The translations under genes and the position numbers were made by a program. A stretch of DNA of 64,000 nucleotides, from contig CAVTHA010000003.1 of NCBI GenBank assembly GCA_963734435.1, positions 1 through 64,000 of the forward strand. The letters run 5' to 3'. Positions 54,290 through 63,070 of this stretch are shown piece by piece; the first letter of the stretch is position 1, and the number at the start of each line of letters is the position of its first letter. The stretch is from Bog-756 sp963734435 (GTDB taxonomy: Bacteria > Actinomycetota > Acidimicrobiia > Acidimicrobiales > RAAP-2). The notes beneath the pieces are model-generated. The model ran no database searches. It was not told where the DNA came from and was given only the letters and a program-made list of their open reading frames with translations.

Positions 54290-54741
54290 ACCGGACGCAG
54301 ACCTGAGGGCTTACATCACGCACCGCGGGCTGTACAGGGACCGTTCCAACCAGTGACCCAGGTGATCGACGCCACTGCAAGGACGGTCAAGTCGACCAGG
54401 CCAAAGCGTCGACGTTGAGTGCCAGGTCGATCGTGCTCGCGGGAGTTCTTCCTCGACGCGACGATGTGAGGAGCTTCACCGACACCGACACCTTGTCGTC
54501 ATCACTCAACCTGAGCACCCCCGGAGTGATTCCTAGGCCATATGGGCCACCCCGGCGACATCTGGTGAGGTCGTGCGCGACGTGCCACCAATTGCGACGG
54601 CGCGGCTGGTCCGGCTCCTTTCAGCCGAGACGCCTGCACCGAACCTCTACCGCTCGCTGGGCGCGACGTGGCTGCCTCTTGCTGGGGGCTGGCACCGGGG
54701 CTCGCCCTGGTAGGGGGTCGACCCCGCTGCCCCGTTCCTCG

Positions 54742-55323
54742 TCAGACCGACTTGAACGTACCGCTGAACGTGACCCCCTGAACCACCACCTGGAACTGGT
54801 CAGCCGCCGCCATTTGCGTGTACGCCATCGAGATGTACGAACTGCCGAGCTGAAACTCGATTGTGGATGGGGTCCACTTGGTAATGATGAGCCCGATGCA
54901 GTCGCCGCCGGTGCCCGCTCCCCAACCCGCCGTGACATCGGTGAAGAACAGCATCTGACCGGTGTTTCCAAAGTTCTGCCCCGTACCCCCGCAAGAGGAC
55001 GGCATACCCGCGGGCGGCACCGCACCGAAGCCTGTGCCCTTGACGATGATCGTCGGGCTGGACGCGGGCCCCGTTGCCTTGACGGATGAGATCGTCGGTG
55101 CCGTCTGATCGAGCAGGTTGGTCACCACCACGCCCTGTGGACCGGGCTGTGCGCCCACCGCCAGGCAGTTGGTGGTAGTCACGCAGGCCGCTCCGTTGAG
55201 GAAGGATGACCCGCTGATCGACTGAGGGCTACCGGGCGTGCCACCCGTGATCGGCACGACGAGCCCTGTTGGCGTGCTGTCCGCCAAACATGGTGCCGGG
55301 CCCGGAGCGGGGGTTGCCATCAC
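54742..55323 (-). CDS. IPT/TIG-like secreted protein, probably N-truncated
   Basis: A 193-residue frame. GAACVTTTNCLAVG resembles the SDCWAVG repeat of 28496-29881. APTISSVKATGPASSPTIIV then VKGTGFGAVPPAG is an IPT/TIG-type immunoglobulin-like domain, with Cys in SSCGGTG and DCIGLII. No signal peptide or ribosome site precedes the apparent start (GTG/ATG 55323), so the export signal has probably been lost. It would have been an extracellular binding protein. Confidence 0.5.
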   Translation of the reverse strand: MMATPAPGPAPCLADSTPTGLVVPITGGTPGSPQSISGSSFLNGAACVTTTNCLAVGAQPGPQGVVVTNLLDQTAPTISSVKATGPASSPTIIVKGTGFGAVPPAGMPSSCGGTGQNFGNTGQMLFFTDVTAGWGAGTGGDCIGLIITKWTPSTIEFQLGSSYISMAYTQMAAADQFQVVVQGVTFSGTFKSV

Positions 55324-55516
55324 TCCCGGATCCGACCTCGGGATCGTAACGAGGTGGCCCTTGGCTGGACCTGAGAAACGCTGTGGGACTTTCCGTTTGG
55401 TCCACGTGCGGACAGAGCCGAGCCCGTATGGTTATGACAGGATCGGCGACACAACAGCGGACTGGGTGACATTGCCGTCGACCTCGATTGCCACACGAGA
55501 AACCAAAGGAGCCCCA

Positions 55517-56203
55517 ATGGCGGCAGTTCTGGATAGTCCCTCGCAGACACCCGGCCGATGGTCGAAGATTGCACCTCTGTTCGCAGTCCTATTCGTTGCA
55601 TTCGTGGTGGCCAGCGTGTTCACCACAAACCCGCCAAACTCCGACGCCTCGCCCATCTCAATCCTCCACTACTACCGGACTCACAAAAACCAAGTGAGCA
55701 TCTCGGCGGTCCTGATCCCTCCGGCTGTCGTGTTCGGCCTCATCTGGTTCAGCTATCTCCGTACCTGGCTCCAGCGCCGAGACGTTGACCATCGGTGGGG
55801 CACCCTGACGTTCGCCGGGGGCATTCTGTTCGCGGTGACGGGCGGCGTTGCCGGTGGTGCGCTCGCCGCTCTGGGCGACTCTCCTGACCATCTGACCCTC
55901 TCCAGCGCGCAGACACTCAACTATCTCCAGAACGACTTGCCCGCAATCCTGGGCTCGATGGCATTCGGTGTGATGGCGATATCGGCCGGCGTCGCCATGC
56001 TGAAGAGCGCCGTGCTGCCGAGATGGTTGGGATGGGTGAGCCTCATCCTCGGCATCCTCGGTGTGGTCCCGGTCGGCGACTTCTTTGCCTTGCCAGCTAT
56101 CGGCGTCTGGACGCTCATCGTCGCCGGTGTCGTTTATTTCCGCTCTGACCCCGATGGAACGCTCGTCGCGTCGACGAGCAGCGCCCCGGGGCAGGTGAGA
56201 TAG
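55517..56203 (+). CDS. Multi-pass membrane protein
   Basis: A 228-residue inner-membrane protein; ATG 55517 has AAAGGAG upstream. About six hydrophobic segments are seen (IAPLFAVLFVAFVVASVF, VSISAVLIPPAVVFGLIWF, FAGGILFAVTGGVAGGALAA, ILGSMAFGVMAISAGVAML, WLGWVSLILGILGVV, AIGVWTLIVAGVVYF). The layout resembles uncharacterised DUF4386-like membrane proteins; the role is unknown. No operon partner. Confidence 0.75.
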   Translation: MAAVLDSPSQTPGRWSKIAPLFAVLFVAFVVASVFTTNPPNSDASPISILHYYRTHKNQVSISAVLIPPAVVFGLIWFSYLRTWLQRRDVDHRWGTLTFAGGILFAVTGGVAGGALAALGDSPDHLTLSSAQTLNYLQNDLPAILGSMAFGVMAISAGVAMLKSAVLPRWLGWVSLILGILGVVPVGDFFALPAIGVWTLIVAGVVYFRSDPDGTLVASTSSAPGQVR

Positions 56204-56402
56204 AGCCGGCTTCGGAGCGTTGGCATGGCAGTTGGTGACGGCAAAGGCTCCTCCACCTGCCAGTACGGCGCCCGCGATCATGGTGAATACCTTCGTTCGG
56301 CGAGACCATCGAATGCGATTCTCGGATCGAGCTTGCTACCTCGGGTGACAAAACCTTGAACTTGAGCATTTCGTACGAGGTCTTGCGCCAGGCCCGTTGA
56401 AG

Positions 56403-56515
56403 TCAGTGGCTGCGCCGGACGATCGGTTGGCAGTAGGGGACGGCGTGGCTGACGCCGTTGGGCACGAACCAGAAGCACTGGCCGGCTGGACGCAGAAGGC
56501 TTCGGCTTAGTGGGG
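56403..56515 (-). pseudogene. Small Cys/His-rich protein, copy D (decayed)
   Basis: Read with one frame repair: H, stop, AEAFCVQP, GQCFWFVPNGVSHAV, PYCQPIVRRSH. A TAA replaces the Tyr codon after the first His and one base is missing near 56487. The GQCF core, NG and HA positions match copies A-C. DNA upstream (GCTACCGTC then CCCCACTA) is shared with copy C. The copy lies outside the presumed island. Confidence 0.55.
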
Positions 56516-56604
56516 TGGGAAGGACGGTAGCTGGGCGCTTCAATAGGCGACGCAGCGTATGAAGGATTCGGCGACGGCTGCTTCGCCGGACAACCCGTCG
56601 GGCG

Positions 56605-57345
56605 CTAGCCGCCAAATATCTTGGGTCGGGAGGCTCCTCTGGACACCGCATTGGTGACTATTTCACCGAACACCAATTCTCCGGCAGGAGTGAAATGGGT
56701 ACCGTCGGGTAGGCGAAGCTGAACGACTTGCCCGTGAGCCCCCACCTTGTCCTGCGTGTATTGGCCATTGGGACCGCCAAATGGGGTAATCATGTCGATG
56801 GTCGGCGGTGATCCGTATAGGGCGTGTGGCACCTTGAGGTGCTCGTAGATCTTGTCCAGGGCCATGAGTTTGGCCTCGCTGAAGTCGCGTCGGACGGGTG
56901 GACCGATCACCCAATACACGACTGCGTGGCGCGAGCCCAGCACGTTCTCGGCGTTCTGCGCCGCGGCCGTCCACTCGCTGTAGAAGCGGGGGGACCCGTC
57001 TGCCACGCCCGGGCGGAGACCGAAGATCCCATAGTTACCGATGAACTCGACCACGACGACATCGGGGTTGTAGCTCCTGACCAGGTTGGCAAACCGAGCC
57101 GGCCAATTGATCCTGGGGTCGGTATCCAACAGTCCACTTCCCGGAAGGGCCATGACTTGCACGTCGTAGCCGTGGGCTTCGAGACCGGCACTCGTCGTAC
57201 CCGCGGACTGCGCTGTCAGGGAGTCTCCGATCAGAAGCACCTTCTTGCCACCCACAAGCGCGTAGAAGTAGATGGGCACGACCACCGCTGCGGCAAGGAT
57301 CGCCGCGCCCACCAGCCAGAGGACCCTCCTTCGACCTTTGCGCAT
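56605..57345 (-). CDS. Membrane-anchored SGNH/GDSL hydrolase
   Basis: A 246-residue protein with an N-terminal membrane anchor (VLWLVGAAILAAAVVVPIYF). The GDSL block is VLLIGDSLTAQ (nucleophile Ser), the oxyanion Gly/Asn are in ALPGSGLLD and EFIGNYG, and the D-x-x-H block is LPDGTHFTPAG. The catalytic domain faces outward. Relatives de-esterify polysaccharides or lipids; the substrate is unknown. ATG 57345; no strong ribosome site. Confidence 0.82.
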   Translation of the reverse strand: MRKGRRRVLWLVGAAILAAAVVVPIYFYALVGGKKVLLIGDSLTAQSAGTTSAGLEAHGYDVQVMALPGSGLLDTDPRINWPARFANLVRSYNPDVVVVEFIGNYGIFGLRPGVADGSPRFYSEWTAAAQNAENVLGSRHAVVYWVIGPPVRRDFSEAKLMALDKIYEHLKVPHALYGSPPTIDMITPFGGPNGQYTQDKVGAHGQVVQLRLPDGTHFTPAGELVFGEIVTNAVSRGASRPKIFGG

Positions 57346-57348
57346 CAA

Positions 57349-57672
57349 GGCAACTACCGGAGGAGATTCCGGTGGCGGTGGACGACGGTCATAGGTTCGG
57401 AGAGGGCCAATATCTTGACGGAGAAGTGATCCGCGGCGAACGCCGCCAGTCTGCGCCCATCCGCCGCGAAAGCGCCCAACTCACCATGCGCCACACTGTC
57501 AGGTTGAGCGCTATTGTCGGCGCAACCACCTTGGGCGTTGTCACCGTGCTGCCATCGTTTGCCATCGGGGCTAAGGGATAGAAACGCAGCTCGCTCCGAT
57601 GTCCAGATCATTCCCGCCAGGGTTCGGTCGGAAACAAGAGCCGACGAAGAACCCGCTGGATACGCTGACCTG
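57349..57672. other. 324-base gap without a convincing gene
   Basis: Upstream of the GDSL gene; a minus-strand frame at 57354-57611 has no ribosome site or family features. Possible promoter region only. Confidence 0.35.
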
Positions 57673-57932
57673 GTGGGAGGGATTGTCAGGGTCCTCTGAG
57701 TTACTGGAGCGTCTGTAGTCTTTGCGTCACTATGACCCTCGGCCGGGTGGGCGTACTCCTGTGTGACAGGTGTGATGCGGTTCGCGAGCTGCCCAGCTTC
57801 CCGTGAGGGTGCGTCTCACTACAGCTTGCGACGGTCGCTCCTCGCGACGCACCCCTCCTGCTGATTGGAACCGTGGGAGTAACGATCCTCACGCTCGCAG
57901 TCGCGCCGGCTCGCAATCCGAGAAGCAAGTAG
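57673..57932 (+). pseudogene. Decayed duplicate of the small membrane protein at 59805-60068
   Basis: From GTG 57673 to TAG 57932 the DNA lines up with 59805-60068 over its whole length (shared GATACGCTGACC before the start, GGGTCCTCTG, GTGTACTCCT-like, GAGCTGCCCA, TCGCTCCTCGC, CTGCTGATTGG, TCGCAATCCGA). Premature stops and small indels break the frame, for example TGA soon after GTCCTC. It is a non-functional paralogue about 2.1 kb from the intact copy. Confidence 0.65.
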
Positions 57933-58221
57933 GTCATTGTGGGATCACAGCCGATTGCGCGCTCAGGCGTATTCACCGGCGGCCAAGCTGCTTTACACGT
58001 TTGGTCCATGGGGCCCCCAATCCCGTTCCTCGTCCTCGCATGGTTTGTCTCTCTGTGCTCCTGACCCGAGCTCGACCTCGGCCGATTGGTGTCCGCTGGC
58101 GACCGGGATAGACGATCGGGCAATCGCTTGAGGGAGGGTACCCCTTATGGCACCTCGGAATATTACTTAGCATCCACGCCGAGGCGGCTTCGGACCCCAA
58201 CGAGCATCTACCCTGGGTCGG

Positions 58222-58923
58222 ATGATGGAGCCAGGACCATTGTTGGGCGCCGGTCGAGACGCCGACATCTTCGAGTACGGGCCTAGGTACGTGCTTCGAC
58301 GCTCTCGAGAGGGGCGCTCGTTGACCGAAGAGGCCCGCGTCATGGAGTACGCCCGATCGCAGGGATACCCCGTACCAGCGGTAGCGGAAGTCAGCGACGA
58401 TGGCCTTGACATAGTCATGGAGCGCATTGAAGGCAGCGACATGGTGGCCGCAATGACCAGGCGCCCGTGGACGATCCCCCGGCAAGGCAGGGTATTGGCC
58501 GAGCTCCATCGTCAGCTTCATGAGTTGAGTGCACCAAACTGGCTCCACGATGCCCCCGTCGGGCGCGGGGATCGCTTGCTCCACCTCGACCTCCATCCGC
58601 TGAATGTGATGATTAGTCCACAGGGGCCTGTCGTCATCGACTGGACTGGTGCGTGCCGAGGTGATCCAGCCGTCGACGTGGCGCTGGCCTGGGTTCTGAT
58701 CGCAGCTGGCGAGGTACCGACCGGGCGGTTGCTCCTCACAATCCTCGGCCGCGCTCGCTCGGTCCTGGTGAAGAGCTTCCTTCGCTCCTTCGACGTCGAT
58801 GTCGTAAGGCAGAACCTTGGTGAAGTAGTGGCGTGGAAGACCTTGGATCCCCATATGTCCGTCAGGGAGCAAGACCGGATGTGGCGGGTTGTCAAAGAGG
58901 TCGGCGGGGTCACACCCCCTTAG
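58222..58923 (+). CDS. Aminoglycoside-phosphotransferase-like kinase
   Basis: A 233-residue protein kinase-like (APH/ChoK fold) enzyme. LGAGRDADIFEYGPRYVLRR is the nucleotide loop with the Lys-equivalent replaced. The catalytic loop is LLHLDLHPLNVMI (H-x-D-x4-N) and the metal loop is VVIDWTGACRGDPAVDVA. The C-terminal helices are short. Such proteins phosphorylate small hydroxyl compounds such as antibiotics, sugars or choline; resistance is possible but not shown. Starts at ATG 58222 or the adjoining ATG 58225. Confidence 0.82.
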   Translation: MMEPGPLLGAGRDADIFEYGPRYVLRRSREGRSLTEEARVMEYARSQGYPVPAVAEVSDDGLDIVMERIEGSDMVAAMTRRPWTIPRQGRVLAELHRQLHELSAPNWLHDAPVGRGDRLLHLDLHPLNVMISPQGPVVIDWTGACRGDPAVDVALAWVLIAAGEVPTGRLLLTILGRARSVLVKSFLRSFDVDVVRQNLGEVVAWKTLDPHMSVREQDRMWRVVKEVGGVTPP

Positions 58924-58926
58924 CCG

Positions 58927-59628
58927 ATGGCAGGCCAAGACGGCCGTCCGCAAGTCGCCGATACCGAGCGCGTAGGCATGCGGATCTGGTGCTCGGGTGT
59001 CCGAACGCCACATCGGCGGGATTCCCTGCCGAGCTATGGTCGTGACACGAGGACAAGCCCGCCGGCCGCAGAGTGGCGAGGGGACGGAATCCAAAAATGG
59101 AATGACCTCTCCGACTGGGTGATCCGATTGCGACCCGCCCTTGCCGTTGGTGTGTTGGCTCTTGTGGCCTTCGAGCCTTCGGGTCAACGGAGCTGGCCCG
59201 TCCTCCTCTTACCCGTCCTCCTCTTACCCGTCCTCCTCTTACCCGTCCTCCTCTTACAAGGCATGCTCATCGTCGGCATCATTGTCACGAGTGCTCTCGA
59301 CCTGCGGGACCTTCGAAGCAGGCAAGAGGCGACACCTGGAAACCGCTGCTTGAGTGACCGCTATGGCTGGTCGGGCGGGGACTCCTTCGTAGGGGGGAGG
59401 AGGGTCAAGCAGGGGGGCAGACCTGCCGATGGCATTCTCATGGCGCCCCGACCAGAGCGAGGGTGGGGGGAATCGACGCGGGCAGCGATGCTTCGCCGTC
59501 AGTATCGCTGCGCAATGTGTCACAAGAATTGCCTCATACCGTGCAGGTTCACCGCATCCGAGTTTCGCGAGATGGCGGAGGACCTACCGGTCGGGGAGTG
59601 CTCTGACCGAGTCGCAGGTTCGGATTGA
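58927..59628 (+). CDS. Doubtful membrane ORF carrying a tandem repeat
   Basis: A 233-residue frame that follows the kinase gene. Only the middle looks coding: WVIRLRPALAVGVLALVAFE, then four LLLPV units, then GMLIVGIIVTSALDLRDL, giving one or two membrane segments. The N- and C-terminal thirds are Arg/Gly-rich and unconvincing. The four-unit repeat (59198-59257) would lengthen a membrane helix. I list it because of the repeat; a shorter gene starting near 59090 is more likely than the whole frame. Confidence 0.25.
   Translation: MAGQDGRPQVADTERVGMRIWCSGVRTPHRRDSLPSYGRDTRTSPPAAEWRGDGIQKWNDLSDWVIRLRPALAVGVLALVAFEPSGQRSWPVLLLPVLLLPVLLLPVLLLQGMLIVGIIVTSALDLRDLRSRQEATPGNRCLSDRYGWSGGDSFVGGRRVKQGGRPADGILMAPRPERGWGESTRAAMLRRQYRCAMCHKNCLIPCRFTASEFREMAEDLPVGECSDRVAGSD
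59198..59257 (+). repeat. 15-base tandem repeat, four perfect units
   Basis: The unit CCGTCCTCCTCTTAC is repeated four times without a mismatch. In the plus frame it encodes LLLPV/PVLLL. Perfect identity shows a recent origin, as in slippage-prone variable-number repeats; copy number may vary between strains. Confidence 0.9.
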
Positions 59629-59804
59629 TGCCCCGCCTTACATGAAGTTCGAGTCCTATTGGCTCGGATTACCGGGTTGACAGACTGGTCGTCCGACCGA
59701 GCGTAAGCCATGGCTCTACCGTGCCCTTCGCGCCGCCCATCTCAAGAAACGACCAAAGACGATTGGGAATCGTCGAACAACCACGGCGGGGATACGCTGA
59801 CCCG

Positions 59805-60068
59805 GTGCGAAGACTCGCGAGGGTCCTCTGGCTTGTCGGGGCTTCGGTGGTCTTCGCCGTCACCGCTTCAATCGGGCTACTGGGTGTACTCCTCGCGACA
59901 GGTGTCGTGGGGTTGGCGAGCTGCCCAACCCCCGGTGAGGGCGACGCGTGTCACTACGGCGTGCGACCATCGCTCCTCGCAACGTCCCCCCTCGTGCTGA
60001 TTGGGGCCTTGGGAGTCACGATCCTTACGCTGACAATCGCGTTCACTTGCAATCCGATAAGCAACTAG
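59805..60068 (+). CDS. Small two-helix membrane protein
   Basis: An 87-residue protein starting at GTG 59805: LARVLWLVGASVVFAVTASI, GVLLATGVVGLAS, then CPTPGEGDACHYGVRPS and LVLIGALGVTILTLTIAFTC. Two hydrophobic helices enclose a short loop with two Cys. No family recognised. A decayed duplicate lies at 57673-57932, which supports this frame as the real one because both align from this GTG to the stop. Confidence 0.6.
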   Translation: MRRLARVLWLVGASVVFAVTASIGLLGVLLATGVVGLASCPTPGEGDACHYGVRPSLLATSPLVLIGALGVTILTLTIAFTCNPISN

Positions 60069-60156
60069 GTCTTTGCGGGCTCCGGGCCACCACGGCTCGG
60101 TATCCCAGGCTTGCCCGACCTGGGATGATCCTCCGGGTCTTGGCTACGCTGCGGAA

Positions 60157-60627
60157 GTGCCGATCCCCAACTACGAGACGATGGGGTGGCTTCGTGCCCT
60201 GGTGGGTGTAGTTCTCATTGCGGCTCCCGGAGCGCCAATGCACCTTTCGGGCAATGAGCGTCCAACCGGTGCTTCTCTCTTGCTCATGAGAACGATCGGT
60301 ATCAGAGACCTCGTACTGGGCTTGGGCACTGTCGTCGCAGCTAGGTCGGACGACGGGGGTGACGTGGGCCGATGGAACTCGGCGGCATTGGCGAGCGACT
60401 CGCTCGACACTGTCGTCAGCATGGCGAGCTTTCGTTCCATCGGGAGAAGGGACGCTTGGGCGGCTGCGGTGTTGGCATTTGCCTTTGTTTGTGGAGACCT
60501 CCACGCTCGACGGGAAGCATCTGACTTGCGTGATGTTCCCGGTCCTAGACCTCAGCCGTCCGTACTCCCGACGAGTGATGCGCAACGCCCGGTCGTCCGG
60601 CGTTCCGAGGCAGCCAGTCACGGCTAG
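60157..60627 (+). CDS. DUF4267-like membrane protein
   Basis: A 156-residue protein from GTG 60157. WLRALVGVVLIAAPGAPMHL, LLLMRTIGIRDLVLGLGTVV and RWNSAALASDSLDTVVSMAS then RRDAWAAAVLAFAFVCGDL give three or four membrane segments, with the R-x-x-G-x-RD-x-xLG pattern of DUF4267-like proteins. Function unknown. The last 30 residues are Pro/Arg-rich. ATG 60073 is possible but the added sequence is not hydrophobic. Confidence 0.6.
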   Translation: MPIPNYETMGWLRALVGVVLIAAPGAPMHLSGNERPTGASLLLMRTIGIRDLVLGLGTVVAARSDDGGDVGRWNSAALASDSLDTVVSMASFRSIGRRDAWAAAVLAFAFVCGDLHARREASDLRDVPGPRPQPSVLPTSDAQRPVVRRSEAASHG

Positions 60628-61108
60628 CAGTGTCCGCCGGTCGACCGCCCCGCCGCTTCTGTGACCGACTATGACGCCGGTCGGCGGCCTACCCCTTGGG
60701 CCGCTCGCTCAGGTCGGCAGCTCTGGCTGAGTCCGCCATCGGTGTAGGCATCTCCCTGGACCCCCTGGATCGGAGGTTCCCAAGACACGCAGCTCGGCCA
60801 CGCCGGGTTGGCCCGCACAGCTTCCATGTTGCTGACCCCCCTAATGAATTGGCCGTCACCCAGCCCACATGGGCCGCTCATGCGGGGGTTCAAAGTGAAC
60901 GACAGACGTTCTGCAAAGCAACCAAATTCTCTCGGAGAACCAGAATCGTTGGGATAAGGGCTCCGGGCCGACCAGAGATCGGAACCTCGACAGCTAAATG
61001 CAACTAGGCCGAACGAGCGGCCATTCAGCAGGTCCCTACACTTTGAGCCGTTGTGTGCCGATAGTGAGGGGTCGGGACCAGACAGGCCACCGGGTCGGAG
61101 GTTGGCAC
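60628..61108. other. 481-base gap without a recognisable gene
   Basis: An open minus-strand stretch (60669-61169) has no ribosome site, family features or hydrophobic pattern. I see no RNA gene or repeat. Confidence 0.35.
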
Positions 61109-61285
61109 ATGACCGAGGATGCTGTGTATCGGGACTGCCCGAGCTGCGGTTCAGCCGATGTACCGACACTCGTTGTCCGTAGATCGGTGATCAGCCTGCG
61201 CTGCAGATCGTGTGGTTGTGAGTGGTCGGACAACGGGTCCAGCCTTGATCGGGTCCGGTCGCGGCAGCAGGTTCAGCGCTCGTAG
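61109..61285 (+). CDS. Small zinc-ribbon protein
   Basis: A 58-residue protein with ATG 61109 and GGAGG 8 bases upstream. Two CxxC pairs (CPSCGSADVPT and CRSCGCEWSD) separated by about 17 residues form a zinc ribbon; a basic Arg/Gln tail follows. Similar small ribbons bind nucleic acid or partner proteins. The good start signal supports it despite the short length. Isolated gene; 61286-61604 downstream holds nothing I can support. Confidence 0.65.
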   Translation: MTEDAVYRDCPSCGSADVPTLVVRRSVISLRCRSCGCEWSDNGSSLDRVRSRQQVQRS

Positions 61286-61604
61286 CTTCCTGTCCGAGGG
61301 TATGGCTGGATCGTAAGACCTCGGCGTCCCGACAGCCGTTTTGACGGCTTCCTTTGGGCCTACGACCAAGTCACCAGTGGAGCGACCATTTGGGGTGCTG
61401 ACACGAGTGCGATGAGCGGCTCGGTCAGTTCTTGGCCGGGGGCGGACGAACGACGACCGGCGCCGCTGTTATCGCGTCGGCCGAGGCACCCAATGAATGG
61501 CGATTGAGCTCAGCGCGTCTCGGCCGGAGTCGTCAGTCAAATCTCCCCTCGAGTATTGGTCACGGCAGTCACCCGGCCGGGCATCGCTCTCGTAACCTGT
61601 GCTG

Positions 61605-62018
61605 ATGACCTGGACCATCAGAGCTGGTCAGTTGTCCGACCTCGAGTCGATCCTTTGGCTGTGGGCGAGCGCCGGGGCCGAACCGAGTCATACCGACGAC
61701 GTGGGCAGCCTTACGGCGCTTGTCGAGCGCGACCCATCGGCGCTGATCGTGGCCGAGAGTGGTCACTCGATCGTTGGATCCGTTATCGCCGCCTGGGACG
61801 GATGGAGGGGATCCATCTATCGCCTGGTTGTCGCTCCGTCTCAACGTCGGCTCGGTGTGGGAGGCCGGCTCCTCAGCGCGGCCGAATCCAAGTTGTCCGC
61901 ACAGAGTGCCGTTCGCCTGCAGGCGATCGTTGTGGAGAACGACCCGATGGCAACGGGGTTCTGGCGGTCCACTGACTGGGAGGAGCAGATCCAGCGGGTC
62001 CGATTCGTGAAAGGGTGA
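61605..62018 (+). CDS. GNAT-family N-acetyltransferase
   Basis: A 137-residue acetyltransferase. RAGQLSDLESILWLWASAGA starts the fold, SIVGSVIAAWDGWRGSIYRL is the central sheet, and VAPSQRRLGVGGRLL is the acetyl-CoA pyrophosphate loop (Q/R-x-x-G-x-G). AIVVENDPMATGFWRSTDWE is the C-terminal helix/strand of motif B. Substrate unknown. ATG 61605 is preferred over GTG 61599. Confidence 0.85.
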   Translation: MTWTIRAGQLSDLESILWLWASAGAEPSHTDDVGSLTALVERDPSALIVAESGHSIVGSVIAAWDGWRGSIYRLVVAPSQRRLGVGGRLLSAAESKLSAQSAVRLQAIVVENDPMATGFWRSTDWEEQIQRVRFVKG

Positions 62019-62072
62019 GACCGCGCCATCGGCGGGACGGCCGTCCACCCCACTTTCGACCGGGACTACCGG

Positions 62073-62945
62073 CTACGAGGAGCTCTCGTCCTGATCCCTC
62101 GAGTAGTCGACGGCGGCCAGGTCGTCGTGGCCATGACCGTCGGCGACGGTGCGCGTCAGACGGTCGTGGACCGCCTGGAGTAGCGGGCTGAGCGCAACGG
62201 ATGCACCCGCGAGGTCGACGTCCTTCAAGGCAAGCTCCACGGCGAAACCCGGCTCGTACGAGTGATCGTCCATCAACCGTAGCTTCTGCAGGGCGTAGGG
62301 CATGGCGAGCGGCCCAGCTTGTAGCGCCTCGACGAAGGTGTCGTGGTCGATGCCGAGGGCGTCGCAGAGGGCGAGTACATCGCTCATGGCGACGGTTGCA
62401 GCGGTCATCCAAGCGTTGATGGCAAGCTTGAGCGAGCTACCCTCCACCTCTTTTCCGACGTGAAGAACGGAGGACCCGAGGTCCTCCAGAACCGGTCGTG
62501 CCCGTCTCAGGGCATCGTCCTCACCGGCAACCAGCCAGACAAGCTTTCCTGAACGAGCGGGCACTGTACTCCCGGAGACCGGAGCGTCGAGGTACCCGAT
62601 GCCATGTTGGCGCGCCAGGTCGGACAGAGCGTGGGCACTCTGGGGTCCGACGGTGCTGGCCTGTACCCAGACGGCACCTCGGTCCACTTGGGGAATGGCC
62701 TCACGCATCACTTGGGCCACGACATCTCCGTCGCGCAGCACCGTGAAGATGAGCGATGCGTCCGATACGGCGTCACCTACTGGCATCACCGCCGTCACCC
62801 CTACTGCTTGGTCTGCCACCGCCTGAGCTCTTTCCACCGTTCGGTTCCAGAGCCGAACTTCGTGGTCGGTTTCGCCGAGGCGGGTAGCCATCGCCGCGCC
62901 GAGCGCCCCGGCGCCGAGAACAGCGATGTTCGCGTTGGTGGGCAT
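62073..62945 (-). CDS. 3-Hydroxyisobutyrate-dehydrogenase-like NAD(P) oxidoreductase
   Basis: A 290-residue beta-hydroxyacid dehydrogenase or imine reductase. The N-terminal Rossmann motif is NIAVLGAGALGAAMATRL; the substrate loop is YLDAPVSGSTVPARSG, and the catalytic Lys lies in GSSLKLAINAW. The C-terminal all-helical domain is complete. The family reduces or oxidises small hydroxy acids such as 3-hydroxyisobutyrate or tartronate semialdehyde. A degradative role is probable, the substrate open. ATG 62945; AAAGGAG lies 5 bases upstream. Confidence 0.85.
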   Translation of the reverse strand: MPTNANIAVLGAGALGAAMATRLGETDHEVRLWNRTVERAQAVADQAVGVTAVMPVGDAVSDASLIFTVLRDGDVVAQVMREAIPQVDRGAVWVQASTVGPQSAHALSDLARQHGIGYLDAPVSGSTVPARSGKLVWLVAGEDDALRRARPVLEDLGSSVLHVGKEVEGSSLKLAINAWMTAATVAMSDVLALCDALGIDHDTFVEALQAGPLAMPYALQKLRLMDDHSYEPGFAVELALKDVDLAGASVALSPLLQAVHDRLTRTVADGHGHDDLAAVDYSRDQDESSS

Positions 62946-63070
62946 TCGCGCTCCTTTGGGTCATTGTGCATCCGAATTGGCCAGACCACAAGGAGCTAAC
63001 TGCGACGGTCTCCCCCCGGCACTCGTATAGCTCCGCCACCCGTCGAAGATGACGGATGGTGACCGGCTCG

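Noticed and set aside
60669..61169. A 166-codon minus-strand frame in an otherwise empty gap
   Set aside because: No ribosome site, no family features and a composition unlike neighbouring genes.
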